DNA of 64,000 nt from Natrinema altunense (lineage in GTDB: Archaea > Halobacteriota > Halobacteria > Halobacteriales > Natrialbaceae), in contig NZ_JNCS01000015.1 in NCBI RefSeq assembly GCF_000731985.1, positions 1 through 64,000 on the forward strand, in the 5' to 3' direction. The position numbers and the translations under genes are program-made. How positions within the stretch are numbered: position 1 is the first letter of the stretch; each line of letters opens with the position of its first letter. A model generated the notes under the pieces. The model saw nothing but the letters and a program-made list of their open reading frames with translations, did no database searches and had not been told where the DNA came from. Of this stretch, positions 19,414-28,888 are shown piece after piece.

Positions 19414-20568
19414 TTATCCGATCAGTTCGGTCACCGTGGCCTCGAGCGCCCGCGCCGCTTCGCGGACGGCTTCGACGCGGACGTACTCGCGCGGGGCGTG
19501 TGCGACGGCTCCCTCGTCGTCGGCGAGGACGCCGGGTCCGAAGACGACCGTCGGGGCCGCGGACGCGAAGTAGGAGGCCTCCGTCGCCGCGGTGAACGGA
19601 CGCACCGCGCCGCCGGCGGCATCCGCGAGGACGTCGACGACCGCCGCGTCGGGGTCGGTCTCCCACGCCTCGAGAAACGGCGTCGGTCGGTCGGTAAACC
19701 GGAACGCGAGGCCCACGTCGTCGGGGACGGCGGCCCGCAGGTGGGCGGTCAGCGACGCGTGGAAGTCGTCGGCCGTCTCCGGCGGCACGCTCCGGCGGTC
19801 GACCGTCAGCGCGCACTCGGCGGGCACCTGATTGGTCGCCTCGCCGCCCTCGACGACGGTCGGCGTCAGCGTCGCCGCGCCGAGTTGCGGGTGGGTCGGC
19901 GGCGCGTCGTCGCGCTCGCCGAACGTCCGGATCGCCGCGAGGACGGACTCGAGGGCGGCGACCGCATTGCTCCCGGTGTCGGGTTCGGCGGCGTGGGCGT
20001 TGGCACCGGAGAGGTGGATCGTGCCCTGAAACCGTCCCTTCGCGGCCGTACAGACGTCGAGGTCGGTGGGCTCGCCGACGATCACCGCGTCGGCGTCCCG
20101 CGTGGGCGGCTGCTCGCTCGAGACGAGCGCGTGGGCCCCCGTCGAAAGGACCTCCTCGTCGGGCGTGACCGCGAGCGTGACGCGGCCGGCGGTCGGTTCG
20201 ACCGCGAAGAACGCCGAGAGCAACGCTGCGAGCGGCCCCTTCGCGTCACAGGAGCCGCGGCCGCGAACGACCGGGGCACCGTCGGCGTCCGGAGCGTCCG
20301 CGTCGCGGTCGAAGGGGACGTGCGGCGAGACCGTATCGATGTGGGTATTCAAAACGACGTGGGTCTCGGCGTCCTCGAGCGCTCGGCCGCGGTTCGCCAG
20401 GACGTTCCCGGCGTCGTCGACGCGGGGCTCGATCCCCCGGTCGGCGAGCGTCTCGCAGAGGAACTCCCGCATCGGGCCGACGTTCTCGTGGGAAGCGTGC
20501 TGGACGGCGGTCTCGAGGAAGTCGATCGGATCGAACGCGTCGGCGCTCCCCATATCAGCGTCCGTCAC
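19414..20568 (-). CDS. dapE: Succinyl-diaminopimelate desuccinylase-like M20 peptidase
   Basis: 384 aa from GTG 20568 (379 from ATG 20553). M20 di-zinc hydrolase: NTHIDTVSP (His, Asp), GRGSCDAKGP (bridging Asp) and TPDEEVLSTG (Glu-Glu). It should remove succinate from N-succinyl-LL-2,6-diaminopimelate. The GTG overlaps the dapF stop as GTGA, which favours coupled translation and that start. The final gene of the lysA-dapF-dapE run. M20 enzymes are hard to tell apart by sequence; the pathway context carries the assignment. Confidence 0.88.
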   Translation of the reverse strand: MTDADMGSADAFDPIDFLETAVQHASHENVGPMREFLCETLADRGIEPRVDDAGNVLANRGRALEDAETHVVLNTHIDTVSPHVPFDRDADAPDADGAPVVRGRGSCDAKGPLAALLSAFFAVEPTAGRVTLAVTPDEEVLSTGAHALVSSEQPPTRDADAVIVGEPTDLDVCTAAKGRFQGTIHLSGANAHAAEPDTGSNAVAALESVLAAIRTFGERDDAPPTHPQLGAATLTPTVVEGGEATNQVPAECALTVDRRSVPPETADDFHASLTAHLRAAVPDDVGLAFRFTDRPTPFLEAWETDPDAAVVDVLADAAGGAVRPFTAATEASYFASAAPTVVFGPGVLADDEGAVAHAPREYVRVEAVREAARALEATVTELIG

Positions 20569-21395
20569 GGCTCGACCGGGGATTCGACGGCCACTTCGCC
20601 GTCGAACTCGTGTTCGACGGGGCCGGCGAGCGTCGGCCGCCCGCGGTCGTTGAAGCTCACCTGCAGGTCGCCGCCCGGCGGGCTGACGGCGACCGGATCG
20701 GCGTCGGTGAGACCGAGACGACGCGCCGCGACGGCGATGGCGACCGCACCGGTACCACAGGAGTCGGTCTCGCCCTCGACGCCGCGCTCGTAGGTTCGCT
20801 GGCGGAACCCGCCCGAACCGTCCGGACTGGCCACGCAGACGTTCGTCCCCTTCGGAAAGACGTCGGCGTAGCGAACCGGCGGCGCAATCGTCTCGAGATC
20901 GACATCGTCGACGTCGTCGACGAAGCTCACCGCGTGGGGGACGCCGGTGTTGACGGCCGAGACCTCGAGCCCCTCGATCTCCTCCCGGAGGACCGGTTCG
21001 TCGGCGTCGACCGGCACCTCGTCGGGAACGAACGTGAGTTCGGTCATCTCGACGACGATGGCCTCGCCGTCGCGCTCGGCGCGCAGGGTTCCCGCTTGGG
21101 TATCGATCATCACGCTGTCGGTGCCCGTCCGATCCATCGCCCACTCGGCGGCACAGCGAGCGCCGTTGCCGCACATGGGTGCCGTCGCGCCGTCGGGCTG
21201 GACCAGCGTCATCACGACGCGTGGCGGGTTGAACTGCTCCTCGAGTGCGAGAAAGAGGATGCCGTCGGCACCGACGCCGTCGGTCCGGTCGCACTCGCGT
21301 TCGGCGAGCGCGCCCCGATCGGGGACGTGTTCGTCCGCGTGGATAATTAGAAAGTCGTTGCCGGTGCCGTGGTACTTCTGGAATGGGATACTCAT
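20565..21395 (-). CDS. dapF: Diaminopimelate epimerase
   Basis: 276 aa. Converts LL- to meso-diaminopimelate without cofactor using two cysteines, seen in MCGNGARCAAEW and TDSCGTGAVAI. The N-terminal KYHGTGNDFLI is also diagnostic. Four bases separate its start from the lysA stop, and its stop overlaps the dapE start, so the three genes form a tight operon. Confidence 0.95.
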   Translation of the reverse strand: MSIPFQKYHGTGNDFLIIHADEHVPDRGALAERECDRTDGVGADGILFLALEEQFNPPRVVMTLVQPDGATAPMCGNGARCAAEWAMDRTGTDSVMIDTQAGTLRAERDGEAIVVEMTELTFVPDEVPVDADEPVLREEIEGLEVSAVNTGVPHAVSFVDDVDDVDLETIAPPVRYADVFPKGTNVCVASPDGSGGFRQRTYERGVEGETDSCGTGAVAIAVAARRLGLTDADPVAVSPPGGDLQVSFNDRGRPTLAGPVEHEFDGEVAVESPVEP

Positions 21396-21399
21396 CGTG

Positions 21400-22740
21400 C
21401 TATCGGTCGCGTTCGTTGTCGGTGTCGGTCGCTCGGTCGTGGTCGGTCTTTCGGTCCGCGCTCGAGGAGCGAAGTGCCTCGCGCTCCGGTCGCGTCACGT
21501 CGGCGATCGTCTCGCGGCGGCGCGCGAGTCGCACGTCGCCGTCGTCGAGGACGACCGACGCGGGTCGGGGTCGGGTGTTGTACTGGGACGCCATCTCGTA
21601 GCCGTAGGCCCCCGCGTTGCCGATCGCGAGGCGATCCCCGCGTTCGCTGTCCGGGAGGTCACGGGCAGTACAGAAAACGTCGCCGCTCTCGCAGATGGGG
21701 CCGGCGACGGTCTGGGGGCTCCGTTCACGGGAGGAGCCACGCTCGTTCGCGTCGGCGGTCAGGTTCCGGATCGGATGGTACGCGTCGTACATCGCCGGCC
21801 GGAGTAACGTCGTCAGCCCCGCGTCGACGCCGGTGACGGTCGTCTCGCGGGCAGCCTTGACCGTGTTCACCGTCGTGAGGAGCACGCCCGCGTCCGCGAC
21901 GAAGTAGCGGCCGGGTTCGATCGTCAACGCCGCGTCGACCTTGCCGAGCGCGTCCCGCGTCGCGTCCGCGACCGACTCGAGGTTTAACGGGTCCTCGTCC
22001 TCGCGATAGGGCACGCCGAAGCCGCCGCCGATGTCGACGAACTCGAGGCCGCCGACGGCCCCTGCGGCGTCCCGGGCGAGATCCCCCATCCGCGCGACGA
22101 ACTCCCGGTGAGCGTCGCGTTGCTCGCTGGAAACGCCGGAGCCGACGTGGGCGTGAACGCCGACGACGTCGAAGCCGCGACCGGCGGCGTCTTCGAGTAC
22201 GTCGACCGCACGCTCGGCGGGGACGCCGAACTTCGCCGCTGCGCCCGTCCGTACCTTCTCGTGGTGGCCGGCATCGATGCCGGGGTTGACTCGCAGACAG
22301 AGCCGCCCGTCGTACCCCCGATCGGCCAGTCGATCGATCGTGTCCACGGAGCCGGCGGTGACCGTCAGGTCGGGGTGCTCCGCCCAGGCGTCGACGATCC
22401 AGTCGAGATCGCCCGCGGGCGGGTTAACCGCCGTATAGTGTATCTCGGAGCCGGGCGCACCCGCCGCGAGCGCGCGCTGTACTTCGCCGGCGGAGGCACA
22501 CTCGAGGCCGGCGCCCTCCTCGTACAGCGTCGACAGCACGTCGCCCAGCGCGTTCGCCTTCACCGCGTAGAGAACGTCGGCGTCGGGAAAGGCGGCCTCG
22601 AGCCGCCGGTAATTCTGGCGGACGCGCTCGAGGTCGAGGACGTACAGCGGCGAGCCGTACTCCGCGGCGAGCGGTTGCAGTTCGGCCGCGTCCCACTCGG
22701 AGAGGCGGCGGACGGGTGGTGACCCCCCAACGTCAGTCAT
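21400..22740 (-). CDS. lysA: Diaminopimelate decarboxylase
   Basis: 446 aa. PLP enzyme of alanine-racemase fold making L-lysine from meso-DAP. Visible: YAVKANALG with the PLP lysine, IGGGFGVPY, EPGRYFVADAG, and CESGDVF with the catalytic Cys near the C-terminus. Start at 22740 (MTDVGGSPPVRRLSEW); the open frame reaches further upstream but without homology. First gene of lysA-dapF-dapE; divergent from the gene at 22911. Confidence 0.95.
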   Translation of the reverse strand: MTDVGGSPPVRRLSEWDAAELQPLAAEYGSPLYVLDLERVRQNYRRLEAAFPDADVLYAVKANALGDVLSTLYEEGAGLECASAGEVQRALAAGAPGSEIHYTAVNPPAGDLDWIVDAWAEHPDLTVTAGSVDTIDRLADRGYDGRLCLRVNPGIDAGHHEKVRTGAAAKFGVPAERAVDVLEDAAGRGFDVVGVHAHVGSGVSSEQRDAHREFVARMGDLARDAAGAVGGLEFVDIGGGFGVPYREDEDPLNLESVADATRDALGKVDAALTIEPGRYFVADAGVLLTTVNTVKAARETTVTGVDAGLTTLLRPAMYDAYHPIRNLTADANERGSSRERSPQTVAGPICESGDVFCTARDLPDSERGDRLAIGNAGAYGYEMASQYNTRPRPASVVLDDGDVRLARRRETIADVTRPEREALRSSSADRKTDHDRATDTDNERDR

Positions 22741-22910
22741 TATCGTGCTCACGTGGCCGTGCGGATTCAACGTTTGGGTTTCGTTCGTCTTTGCTGGTCG
22801 CCGTCGCCGCCGGGAACGGCGACCAGCGGACGAAACACCGCTATCGCCGGCCGGCAACTCAGCCCGTCGACACTCAACTATTATTTCGCCGTGTTGAGAA
22901 GTTAGGTTCG

Positions 22911-23681
22911 ATGCCCTCCAACCGCCGCTTGACACCGGCCCGTCGTGACCTCGTTTTGATCGTCGTCGCGCTCGGGCTACTCACTGCACCGGTATGGGTC
23001 ACGCAACTACCGGTCGGCGGACCGGTCTATCAGTACGAGCGCGCCGAAGTGACGACCAACGGAACGGCTATCGAATACCCAACGGCGACCGAATCTATCT
23101 CCGGCCCCATCAGCGACGAAATCGCCTGTTCGGACTCCTTGGAGGCCCGTCCCTGCGCGCTCGAGCGGGTCGTTCTCGATAACACGACTGTCCCCACGGG
23201 AATCTACGCCAGCAATCCGGGCGACACGCGGCCACCCATCGACGAACGTTACCGATACGTCCGGATCGACGGCGCCGTATACGAGCCGACGTACGTTGCC
23301 AACCGTTCGGCACAGCGGGAAGACGGCATGTATCGCGTCGAGTTGGCTCTGGAGCGGACCGAGCCCGATCAGGCGCTGGAAGCCGTGAGCCGCCACGTGA
23401 CAGCGGACGACCTGTCGCCAACCGTCATCGAAGCCGCACGGGACGGCGGCGCTCGAGCACACGGCGAGGTAGACGTCCCGGAAACGCCGATCCAACTCAA
23501 GAACGGGACGCACTACCGCGTGTATCTGGCCGGACATGACGACGCGTCGACAGTGTCACGCGGCGTCGATCTCGTGCTGACGTACCTCGCGCCGCTGGCG
23601 GGGCTCTGGCTACTTATCAGCCTCTCGCGGCGGCTCGAAGTGAGCCACGCGAGCGACGACGGGCGTCGCGACCGGCCCTGA
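22911..23681 (+). CDS. Membrane-anchored protein nested in the lysine cluster, unknown
   Basis: 256 aa. An N-terminal helix (LVLIVVALGLLTAPVWV) and a C-terminal helix (VLTYLAPLAGLWLLISL) flank a hydrophilic domain of about 190 residues that would lie outside the membrane. The domain has a Cys pair (EIACSDSLEARPCALERVV) possibly forming a disulfide. No family recognised. It runs opposite to the dap genes and separates dapD from lysA; the gap to the dapD stop is 10 bases. No evident link to lysine synthesis. Confidence 0.7.
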   Translation: MPSNRRLTPARRDLVLIVVALGLLTAPVWVTQLPVGGPVYQYERAEVTTNGTAIEYPTATESISGPISDEIACSDSLEARPCALERVVLDNTTVPTGIYASNPGDTRPPIDERYRYVRIDGAVYEPTYVANRSAQREDGMYRVELALERTEPDQALEAVSRHVTADDLSPTVIEAARDGGARAHGEVDVPETPIQLKNGTHYRVYLAGHDDASTVSRGVDLVLTYLAPLAGLWLLISLSRRLEVSHASDDGRRDRP

Positions 23682-23691
23682 CGCGGAACAG

Positions 23692-24528
23692 TTACTCCCG
23701 CAGCGCGTCCTCGCGCTCGGTCGCCTCGAGCGTTTCCGTCTCGAGGTCGGTGGCGACGACGGCGGGCTTGTACGCGCCGCCCTCGAAGAGGTCGTGGTCG
23801 CTGATCGAGGACTCGACGAAGCGGGTGAAGGCCCGCCGGTCGGCGGGCAGTTCCCCGTAGAGGACCTCCTCCTCGACGAGGTCGTAGACCGGAATGCGCG
23901 GCGTCAGGAGCGTGTTCTCGCCGACGACGCTGTTCTCGCCGACGACGAAACCGCTGGTGACCCGACAACCTGCACCCAGTGACACGTTGTCCTCGACGAT
24001 GACTGGCGCGTCTTCGACCGGCTCTAAGACGCCGCCGATGAGCGTGTTCGCGCCGAGTTTGACGTTGTCGCCGATCTGAGCACAGGAGCCCACCGTATCG
24101 CAGGAGTCGACGAGGGTGCCGTCGCCGACGCGAGCGCCGATGTTGACGAAGGCGGGGCTCATCAGGATGCAGTCCGAGCCGATGTTCGCGCCGCGGCGGA
24201 CGACGGTCCCGTCGGGCGTGTTCCGGCTCCCGCGGTCGCCGTACTCGCTCGCGTCCGCAAGCGGTAGCACGTCGTTGTACGTGGTTCCGCCGTGGTCGTA
24301 CTGCTGGATCTCCCGAAGGCCGAAATTCAGTAGGATACCCTGTTTGACCCACTTGTTTGCCTCCCACTCGCCGCCCCGTTTCTCGGCGGCGCGGACCTCG
24401 CCGGACTCGAGGGCGTCGAGGAAGGCCTCGAGCGTCGCGTACGCGTCTTCGCCGGCGCTCTCGGCGTTGACATCGCCGTTTTGCTTGCGCTCCCACAGCT
24501 CGCCGATTTCGGTTTCGAGTGCGCTCAT
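23692..24528 (-). CDS. dapD: Tetrahydrodipicolinate N-succinyltransferase
   Basis: 278 aa. N-terminal helical domain (ILLNFGLREI) and a left-handed beta-helix of hexapeptide repeats (ANIGSDCILMSP, GARVGDGTLVDS, GENSVVGENTLL). It transfers succinyl from succinyl-CoA in the lysine pathway, so this organism uses the succinylase branch. Start ATG 24528 overlaps the dapB stop as ATGA. Confidence 0.93.
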   Translation of the reverse strand: MSALETEIGELWERKQNGDVNAESAGEDAYATLEAFLDALESGEVRAAEKRGGEWEANKWVKQGILLNFGLREIQQYDHGGTTYNDVLPLADASEYGDRGSRNTPDGTVVRRGANIGSDCILMSPAFVNIGARVGDGTLVDSCDTVGSCAQIGDNVKLGANTLIGGVLEPVEDAPVIVEDNVSLGAGCRVTSGFVVGENSVVGENTLLTPRIPVYDLVEEEVLYGELPADRRAFTRFVESSISDHDLFEGGAYKPAVVATDLETETLEATEREDALRE

Positions 24529-25292
24529 TCGCTGATCACGTCTGCGAAGTCGTACCACCCTGCCTTCTGTCCGGCGATCCAGACCGCCGCGTCGACCGCG
24601 CCCGCGGCGAAGACGCCGCGATCCTCGGCGCGGTGCGTGAGCCGTACCTCCTCGTGGTTGCCCGCGAGGACGATCTCGTGTTCGCCCGTGATATCACCCG
24701 CCCGCAGCGCGTGGATGCCGATCTCGCCCGTCTCCCGTGGAGCCTCGCCCTCGCGGCCGTGCGTGCGACCGCCGAAGTCGCCGTTTGCCTCGATCTCCTC
24801 GAGCAGACGGTTCGCGGTCCCGCTCGGGGCATCGCGCTTCGCGTTGTGGTGGGTCTCGACGAGTTCCACGTCGTAGCCGGGCAGGTTCCGGACGGCCTCG
24901 CCGACGACGTTGACCAGCGCCTGGACTCCCCGGGCAAAGTTCGGCGCGTGGAGGACGGCGGTGTCTTCGCTGGCCACCTCGAGCGCCTCGTACCCCTCAT
25001 CGTCGAAGCCGGTCGTCCCGGTGACGAACGCGACGCCGGCGTCGGCACAGGCCGCGACGTAGTCGGCGGCCGACTCCGGCCCGGTGAAATCGATCACGAC
25101 GGTCGGCTCCCGATCGGTGACCAGCGATTCGAACTCGGCTGCGGGCTCGATCTCGACGCCGTCGACGGTCCCCCCGGCGGGCTCCCGGTTGACGGCAAAG
25201 ACGACCTCGCAGTCCTCGCGGCCCGTCGCCGCGGCGATCACTTCCCGGCCCATGCGGCCGGTCGCGCCGGTGACGCCGATTCGCGTCGTCAT
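24525..25292 (-). CDS. dapB: 4-Hydroxy-tetrahydrodipicolinate reductase
   Basis: 255 aa. NAD(P)H-dependent second step of DAP synthesis. GVTGATGRMG is the dinucleotide-binding loop; ETHHNAKRDAPSGT holds the catalytic His-His and Lys. Both its ends overlap neighbours as ATGA (dapA stop with dapB start, dapB stop with dapD start), showing coupled translation along dapA-dapB-dapD. Confidence 0.95.
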   Translation of the reverse strand: MTTRIGVTGATGRMGREVIAAATGREDCEVVFAVNREPAGGTVDGVEIEPAAEFESLVTDREPTVVIDFTGPESAADYVAACADAGVAFVTGTTGFDDEGYEALEVASEDTAVLHAPNFARGVQALVNVVGEAVRNLPGYDVELVETHHNAKRDAPSGTANRLLEEIEANGDFGGRTHGREGEAPRETGEIGIHALRAGDITGEHEIVLAGNHEEVRLTHRAEDRGVFAAGAVDAAVWIAGQKAGWYDFADVISE

Positions 25293-26215
25293 CGCTCACC
25301 CTCCGCCGCGTCGGCGAGTTCCGTCGTATCGCGCTCGAGATCGGCGAGTACTGCCTCGAGGTCCTCGCGGTACTCCGCTGCCAGTCGGGTGAGCGGCGAC
25401 CGCATGCGAGCGGGACCGTAGCCGCGGATTCGCATGGCCTCCTTGACCGGGATCGGGTTGGTCTCGACGAAGAGTTCGCGGAAGAGCGGCCCGAGTTCGT
25501 GGTGGATCGCTCGAGCGCGGGCGTAGTCGCCGTCGAGCGCCGCACCGACCATCGCGCACGTGCGCTCGGGCTCGATGTTCGCCGCGACGCTGATCGTCCC
25601 GGTTCCGCCGACGGAGATCGTCGGGAGGGTGAGCGCGTCGTCGCCCGAGAGGACGGCGAACGCCTCGTCGGCCGTTCGCTCGGCGATCTCGCCGATCTGG
25701 CCCAGATCGCCGCTGGCGGCCTTGAACCCCGCGATGGTGTCGTGGCTCGCGAGTTCGACGACGGTGTCGGGCTCGATGTTCCGCCCCGTCCGCGAGGGCA
25801 CGTTGTAGACGATCTGTGGCAGGTCGACGGCGTCCGCGACCGTTCGGTAGTGCTCGAGCAGTCCGCGTTGCTCGGGCTTGTTGTAGTACGGCGAGATGAG
25901 CAACAGGCCGTCGGCACCCGCGTCGGCGGCGCGTTCGGAGAGTTCGAGCGCCTCGCGCGTATTGTTCGATCCCGTCCCGGCGATGACGGGGACGTCGTCG
26001 ACGGCCTCGATGACCGCCTCGACGACCTGTACGTGTTCGTCGTGGGTCAGGGTCGCCGACTCGCCGGTCGAGCCGACGGGAACGAGTCCGTCGACGCCCG
26101 CGGCCTCGAGGCGCTGGGCATCGGTCCGCAGTGTTTCGAAGTCGATTCGGTCCGCGTCGTCGAAGGGCGTACACATCGCCGGGAAGACGCCCGAAAGGTC
26201 GAGAGTTGAACTCAT
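25289..26215 (-). CDS. dapA: 4-Hydroxy-tetrahydrodipicolinate synthase
   Basis: 308 aa. Condenses pyruvate with aspartate semialdehyde. The Schiff-base Lys is in IAGFKAASGD; the catalytic Tyr is in IVYNVPSRTG; GSTGESATLTHDEH is the substrate loop. First gene of the dapA-dapB-dapD run. About 340 bases without a gene lie upstream and should hold the promoter. Some haloarchaeal DapA-family genes are aldolases, but the context settles this one. Confidence 0.94.
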   Translation of the reverse strand: MSSTLDLSGVFPAMCTPFDDADRIDFETLRTDAQRLEAAGVDGLVPVGSTGESATLTHDEHVQVVEAVIEAVDDVPVIAGTGSNNTREALELSERAADAGADGLLLISPYYNKPEQRGLLEHYRTVADAVDLPQIVYNVPSRTGRNIEPDTVVELASHDTIAGFKAASGDLGQIGEIAERTADEAFAVLSGDDALTLPTISVGGTGTISVAANIEPERTCAMVGAALDGDYARARAIHHELGPLFRELFVETNPIPVKEAMRIRGYGPARMRSPLTRLAAEYREDLEAVLADLERDTTELADAAEGER

Positions 26216-26557
26216 GTGTCGTGTGGTCTCTTGGGTCGCGTTGCCAGCACGATCGGCGGCGTATCGGTGCCGATCGGCGGGTGGTTACTGGAATCGATCG
26301 TGCGCGGTCGAATCGTCCCCGAGACGGGTTGCCAGCCCGCAACGAGCACACCTACGCACGTTTACGTTTGAGAAAACGAGGGCGGATGCCACTCACGACG
26401 GAACCGGCGATCGGGTGAGCGGCGAGACGCATGTACGGTGGACTGGCCCGATCCGACTTATTAGTTGTGTCTTTATCCCGACCGGTCCCCGATAATGTGG
26501 AGTGGCTAACAATCGGAGTCCGCGTAATTTATGCCGAGTCGGTACTTACAGTCATCT
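26216..26557. other. Gene-free divergent region between dapA and htpX
   Basis: 342 bases between divergent genes. On the htpX side, TAATTTA at 26525-26531 lies 27-33 bases before the htpX ATG, giving a leaderless start. On the dapA side the sequence is GC-rich and holds short repeats of GATCG but no clear TATA box. No RNA gene or open frame with homology was seen. Confidence 0.6.
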
Positions 26558-27382
26558 ATGACGGATTTCGGATTGAAAGTGCGAATGGCGATCGTCGGCT
26601 CGATCCTGTTCGCGTTCTACATGCTCGTCGGAGCCTTCGGCCTGGCGATGTTCGGCTTCGGCGCGTGGCCCTTCGTTCTCCTGGGACTTCTCGTGTTGCC
26701 GGTCATCCAGTACAAGATCGGGACGTGGTCCGCGACCAGACGGGCCGAACCGATGCCCGAAGACGGCCAGTATCAGGATATCCATCGGACAGTTGACTCG
26801 CTCTGTCGGGATATGGGCATCAAAAAGCCCAAACTGATGGTCATGGATATGGGTGTCCCCAACGCCTTCGCGACCGGTCGGAAAGGTAACGGCGTCGTCG
26901 TCGTCTCGACGGAACTCATCCGCCTCCTCCAGCGCGACGAACTCGAGGGCGTGATCGCCCACGAACTCGCCCATATCAAAAACCGCGACGTCGTCGCCAT
27001 GGTGTTGGGTAGTTCCATCGCCATGATGGTCGGCTGGGTCGCCTACATGGTCTACATGATGGGCGACGAGCGCAACGTCGGGAGTTTCATCGTCGGAATG
27101 GTCATCTCGAACATCGCCCAGATGCTCGTGATGGTCTTCGTACTGGCCATTTCGCGGTACCGCGAGTACGTCGCCGATGAGGACGCCCGCCGGTACATCG
27201 GCAGCGGCGACCCGCTGGCCCGCGCCCTCGAGAAGATCTCACAGGGAGCGCAGGGTCGCGAATCACAGGTCGACGACAGCGTCAGCGCGCTGTGTATCTT
27301 CAATTCGGAGAAGGGGCTCTTGCAGACGCTGTTCGCGACGCACCCGCCGACCGAAAAGCGCATTCGGAAACTCCGAAGCTAA
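26558..27382 (+). CDS. htpX: HtpX-type zinc metalloprotease
   Basis: 274 aa. M48 membrane protease: two N-terminal helices, then the zinc motif IAHELAHIKNRD (HExxH), two more helices, and the third zinc ligand Glu in YREYVADEDARR. The family degrades damaged membrane proteins. Start at 26558 (MTDFGLKVRM) is chosen because the TATA-like TAATTTA fits a leaderless message from there; the ATG at 26531 lies inside that box. Confidence 0.94.
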   Translation: MTDFGLKVRMAIVGSILFAFYMLVGAFGLAMFGFGAWPFVLLGLLVLPVIQYKIGTWSATRRAEPMPEDGQYQDIHRTVDSLCRDMGIKKPKLMVMDMGVPNAFATGRKGNGVVVVSTELIRLLQRDELEGVIAHELAHIKNRDVVAMVLGSSIAMMVGWVAYMVYMMGDERNVGSFIVGMVISNIAQMLVMVFVLAISRYREYVADEDARRYIGSGDPLARALEKISQGAQGRESQVDDSVSALCIFNSEKGLLQTLFATHPPTEKRIRKLRS

Positions 27383-27426
27383 GCGCCGCCCCCAGGGGCG
27401 GGTCTCGGCGGATCGAACGCCGCGAT

Positions 27427-27434
27427 TTTTTATA
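27427..27434 (+). promoter_or_regulatory. TATA box of the NYN-domain gene
   Basis: TTTTTATA centred about 26 bases ahead of the ATG at 27457, so transcription is expected to begin at or next to the start codon (leaderless mRNA, common in haloarchaea). Confidence 0.6.
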
Positions 27435-27456
27435 GCCGCCCGCGACATGCTAGTAT

Positions 27457-27954
27457 ATGACTGAAATTCATCCCGGTCAGCGCGTCGCCGTCCTCGTCGA
27501 TGCGCAGAACCTCTATCATACTGCACAGAGCCTCCACAGCCGGAATATCGACTACTCCGCGCTGCTCGAGAAGGCCGTTCAGGACCGGCAACTCACGCGC
27601 GCGATCGCCTACGTCATCCGCGCCGACTCGCCGGAGGAAGAGAGCTTCTTCGAGGCCCTGATGGATATCGGTTTCGAGCCGAAGATCAAGGCCATCAAGA
27701 CCTTCGCGGACGGTTCCAAGAAGGCCGACTGGGACGTCGGAATGAGCCTGGACGCGGTCACGCTCGCGAATCACGTGGACACGATCGTTCTCTGTACGGG
27801 CGACGGCGACTTCTCGCGGCTGTGCTCGCACCTGCGCCACGAGGGCGTCCGCGTGGAAGTCATGGCCTTCGAGTCCTCGACGGCCGAGGAACTCATCGAG
27901 GCCTCCGATTCGTTCCTCGATCTCGGCGATCGCCACGAGACGTTCCTGCTCTGA
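27457..27954 (+). CDS. NYN-domain protein (LabA/DUF88 family), putative RNase
   Basis: 165 aa, all of it a PIN-like NYN domain. Acidic metal-site candidates: VLVDAQNLYH at the first strand, KKADWDVGMSLDAV in the middle, and LCTGDGDFSRL, the family's D-x-D signature. NYN proteins are predicted single-strand RNA nucleases; the archaeal substrate is unknown. Followed by a small membrane gene on the other strand. Confidence 0.88.
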   Translation: MTEIHPGQRVAVLVDAQNLYHTAQSLHSRNIDYSALLEKAVQDRQLTRAIAYVIRADSPEEESFFEALMDIGFEPKIKAIKTFADGSKKADWDVGMSLDAVTLANHVDTIVLCTGDGDFSRLCSHLRHEGVRVEVMAFESSTAEELIEASDSFLDLGDRHETFLL

Positions 27955-27999
27955 GGGCACTGCGGCTACCGACCCGCGTATCGGGCAGTGGACGCCGAG

Positions 28000-28188
28000 T
28001 CACCGGGTACTCGAATACGGTGGCCGGCGCTGCCAGAGGCCGATCACCAGTGCGTACGCCGTGACGAGCAGGGTCGCGCCCGTCAAGAGATAGACGAACG
28101 GCCCCGTGACGAGCGTCGCGGGGCCGGCGAGCGTCAGGGAACCGATGACGAGTAGGGTGACCCCGAGCCCGATTTGCGTGACGTCCAT
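28000..28188 (-). CDS. Small two-helix membrane protein
   Basis: 62 aa: MDVTQIGLGVTLLVIGSLTL forms one helix, then TGPFVYLLTGATLLVTAYAL a second, ending in a basic QRRPPYSSTR tail. Codon use matches real haloarchaeal genes and the size and topology recur among haloarchaeal hypotheticals. No function can be given. Confidence 0.6.
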   Translation of the reverse strand: MDVTQIGLGVTLLVIGSLTLAGPATLVTGPFVYLLTGATLLVTAYALVIGLWQRRPPYSSTR

Positions 28189-28380
28189 GCGATAGCGGAC
28201 CTACCGTATCGGTTCGTATAAGCGTCACCATTCTCTCCCAGGTGGGGGACCGTTATTTGGCGGGATAGCCGGCGGTACCGTCGTCCGCGGGCACCGACGA
28301 GACCCCACCGCGGGGACGCCGAGAGCGGTCCGCGCGGTCAGGTCGAAGGGCTTTCGACCCGCCGCCTCGAAGCCCGCTCA

Positions 28381-28869
28381 ATGAGCGAGTCAACAGACGG
28401 GAGCGCGGGACTGCCCCAGCTCCGAACGATCGCGGACTACCAGTTCGGGGCAGGTGCGGGCACGGCGCTGTTCCCGCCCGCCGAATCGCTGACGATCAAA
28501 CGGACGTCGTCGGGCCGACCACAGCAGATCCACGCCGCCGACGGCCGGATCGTCTCCTTCGGCACCGACGGCCGGTTCACGCTGGGCCTCGAGGGCGGTC
28601 GCCGACTCGACGACGCGCTCGCCGAACCCGCCTACCGCGTCGTCGTCGACGACGAGAGCGAGCCCTTCGTCCGCGACGAGAAGAACGTGTTCACGAAGTT
28701 CGTCCTCGCGGTCGGCGACGAGATCCGGCCGGGCGACGAGGTACTGGTCGTCCACGAGCGCGGCGAGTTGCTCGCGGTCGGGACGGCACGGCTCGACGCC
28801 GGCGCGATCCGGGACTTCGAGACGGGGATGGCGGTCAACGTGCGCGAAGGTGCACCCGCCGAGACGTAA
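28381..28869 (+). CDS. PUA-domain RNA-binding protein
   Basis: 162 aa. The C-terminal half (about residues 80-155) is a PUA domain: YRVVVDDESEPFVRDEKNVF, then IRPGDEVLVVHERGELLAVG, as in archaeosine tRNA-guanine transglycosylase and related RNA-modification proteins. The N-terminal half (IADYQFGAGAGTALFP) matches the part next to the PUA domain in those enzymes. It has no catalytic domain, so it is probably an accessory RNA binder. Ends 20 bases before the convergent HD gene. Confidence 0.85.
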   Translation: MSESTDGSAGLPQLRTIADYQFGAGAGTALFPPAESLTIKRTSSGRPQQIHAADGRIVSFGTDGRFTLGLEGGRRLDDALAEPAYRVVVDDESEPFVRDEKNVFTKFVLAVGDEIRPGDEVLVVHERGELLAVGTARLDAGAIRDFETGMAVNVREGAPAET

Positions 28870-28888
28870 ACGGACGATCTCCAACCTG

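Noticed and set aside
20569-21294. N-terminal extension of the dapE frame across dapF
   Set aside because: Arg-rich, no homology, and the GTG at 20568 overlaps the dapF stop in the way expected for coupled genes.
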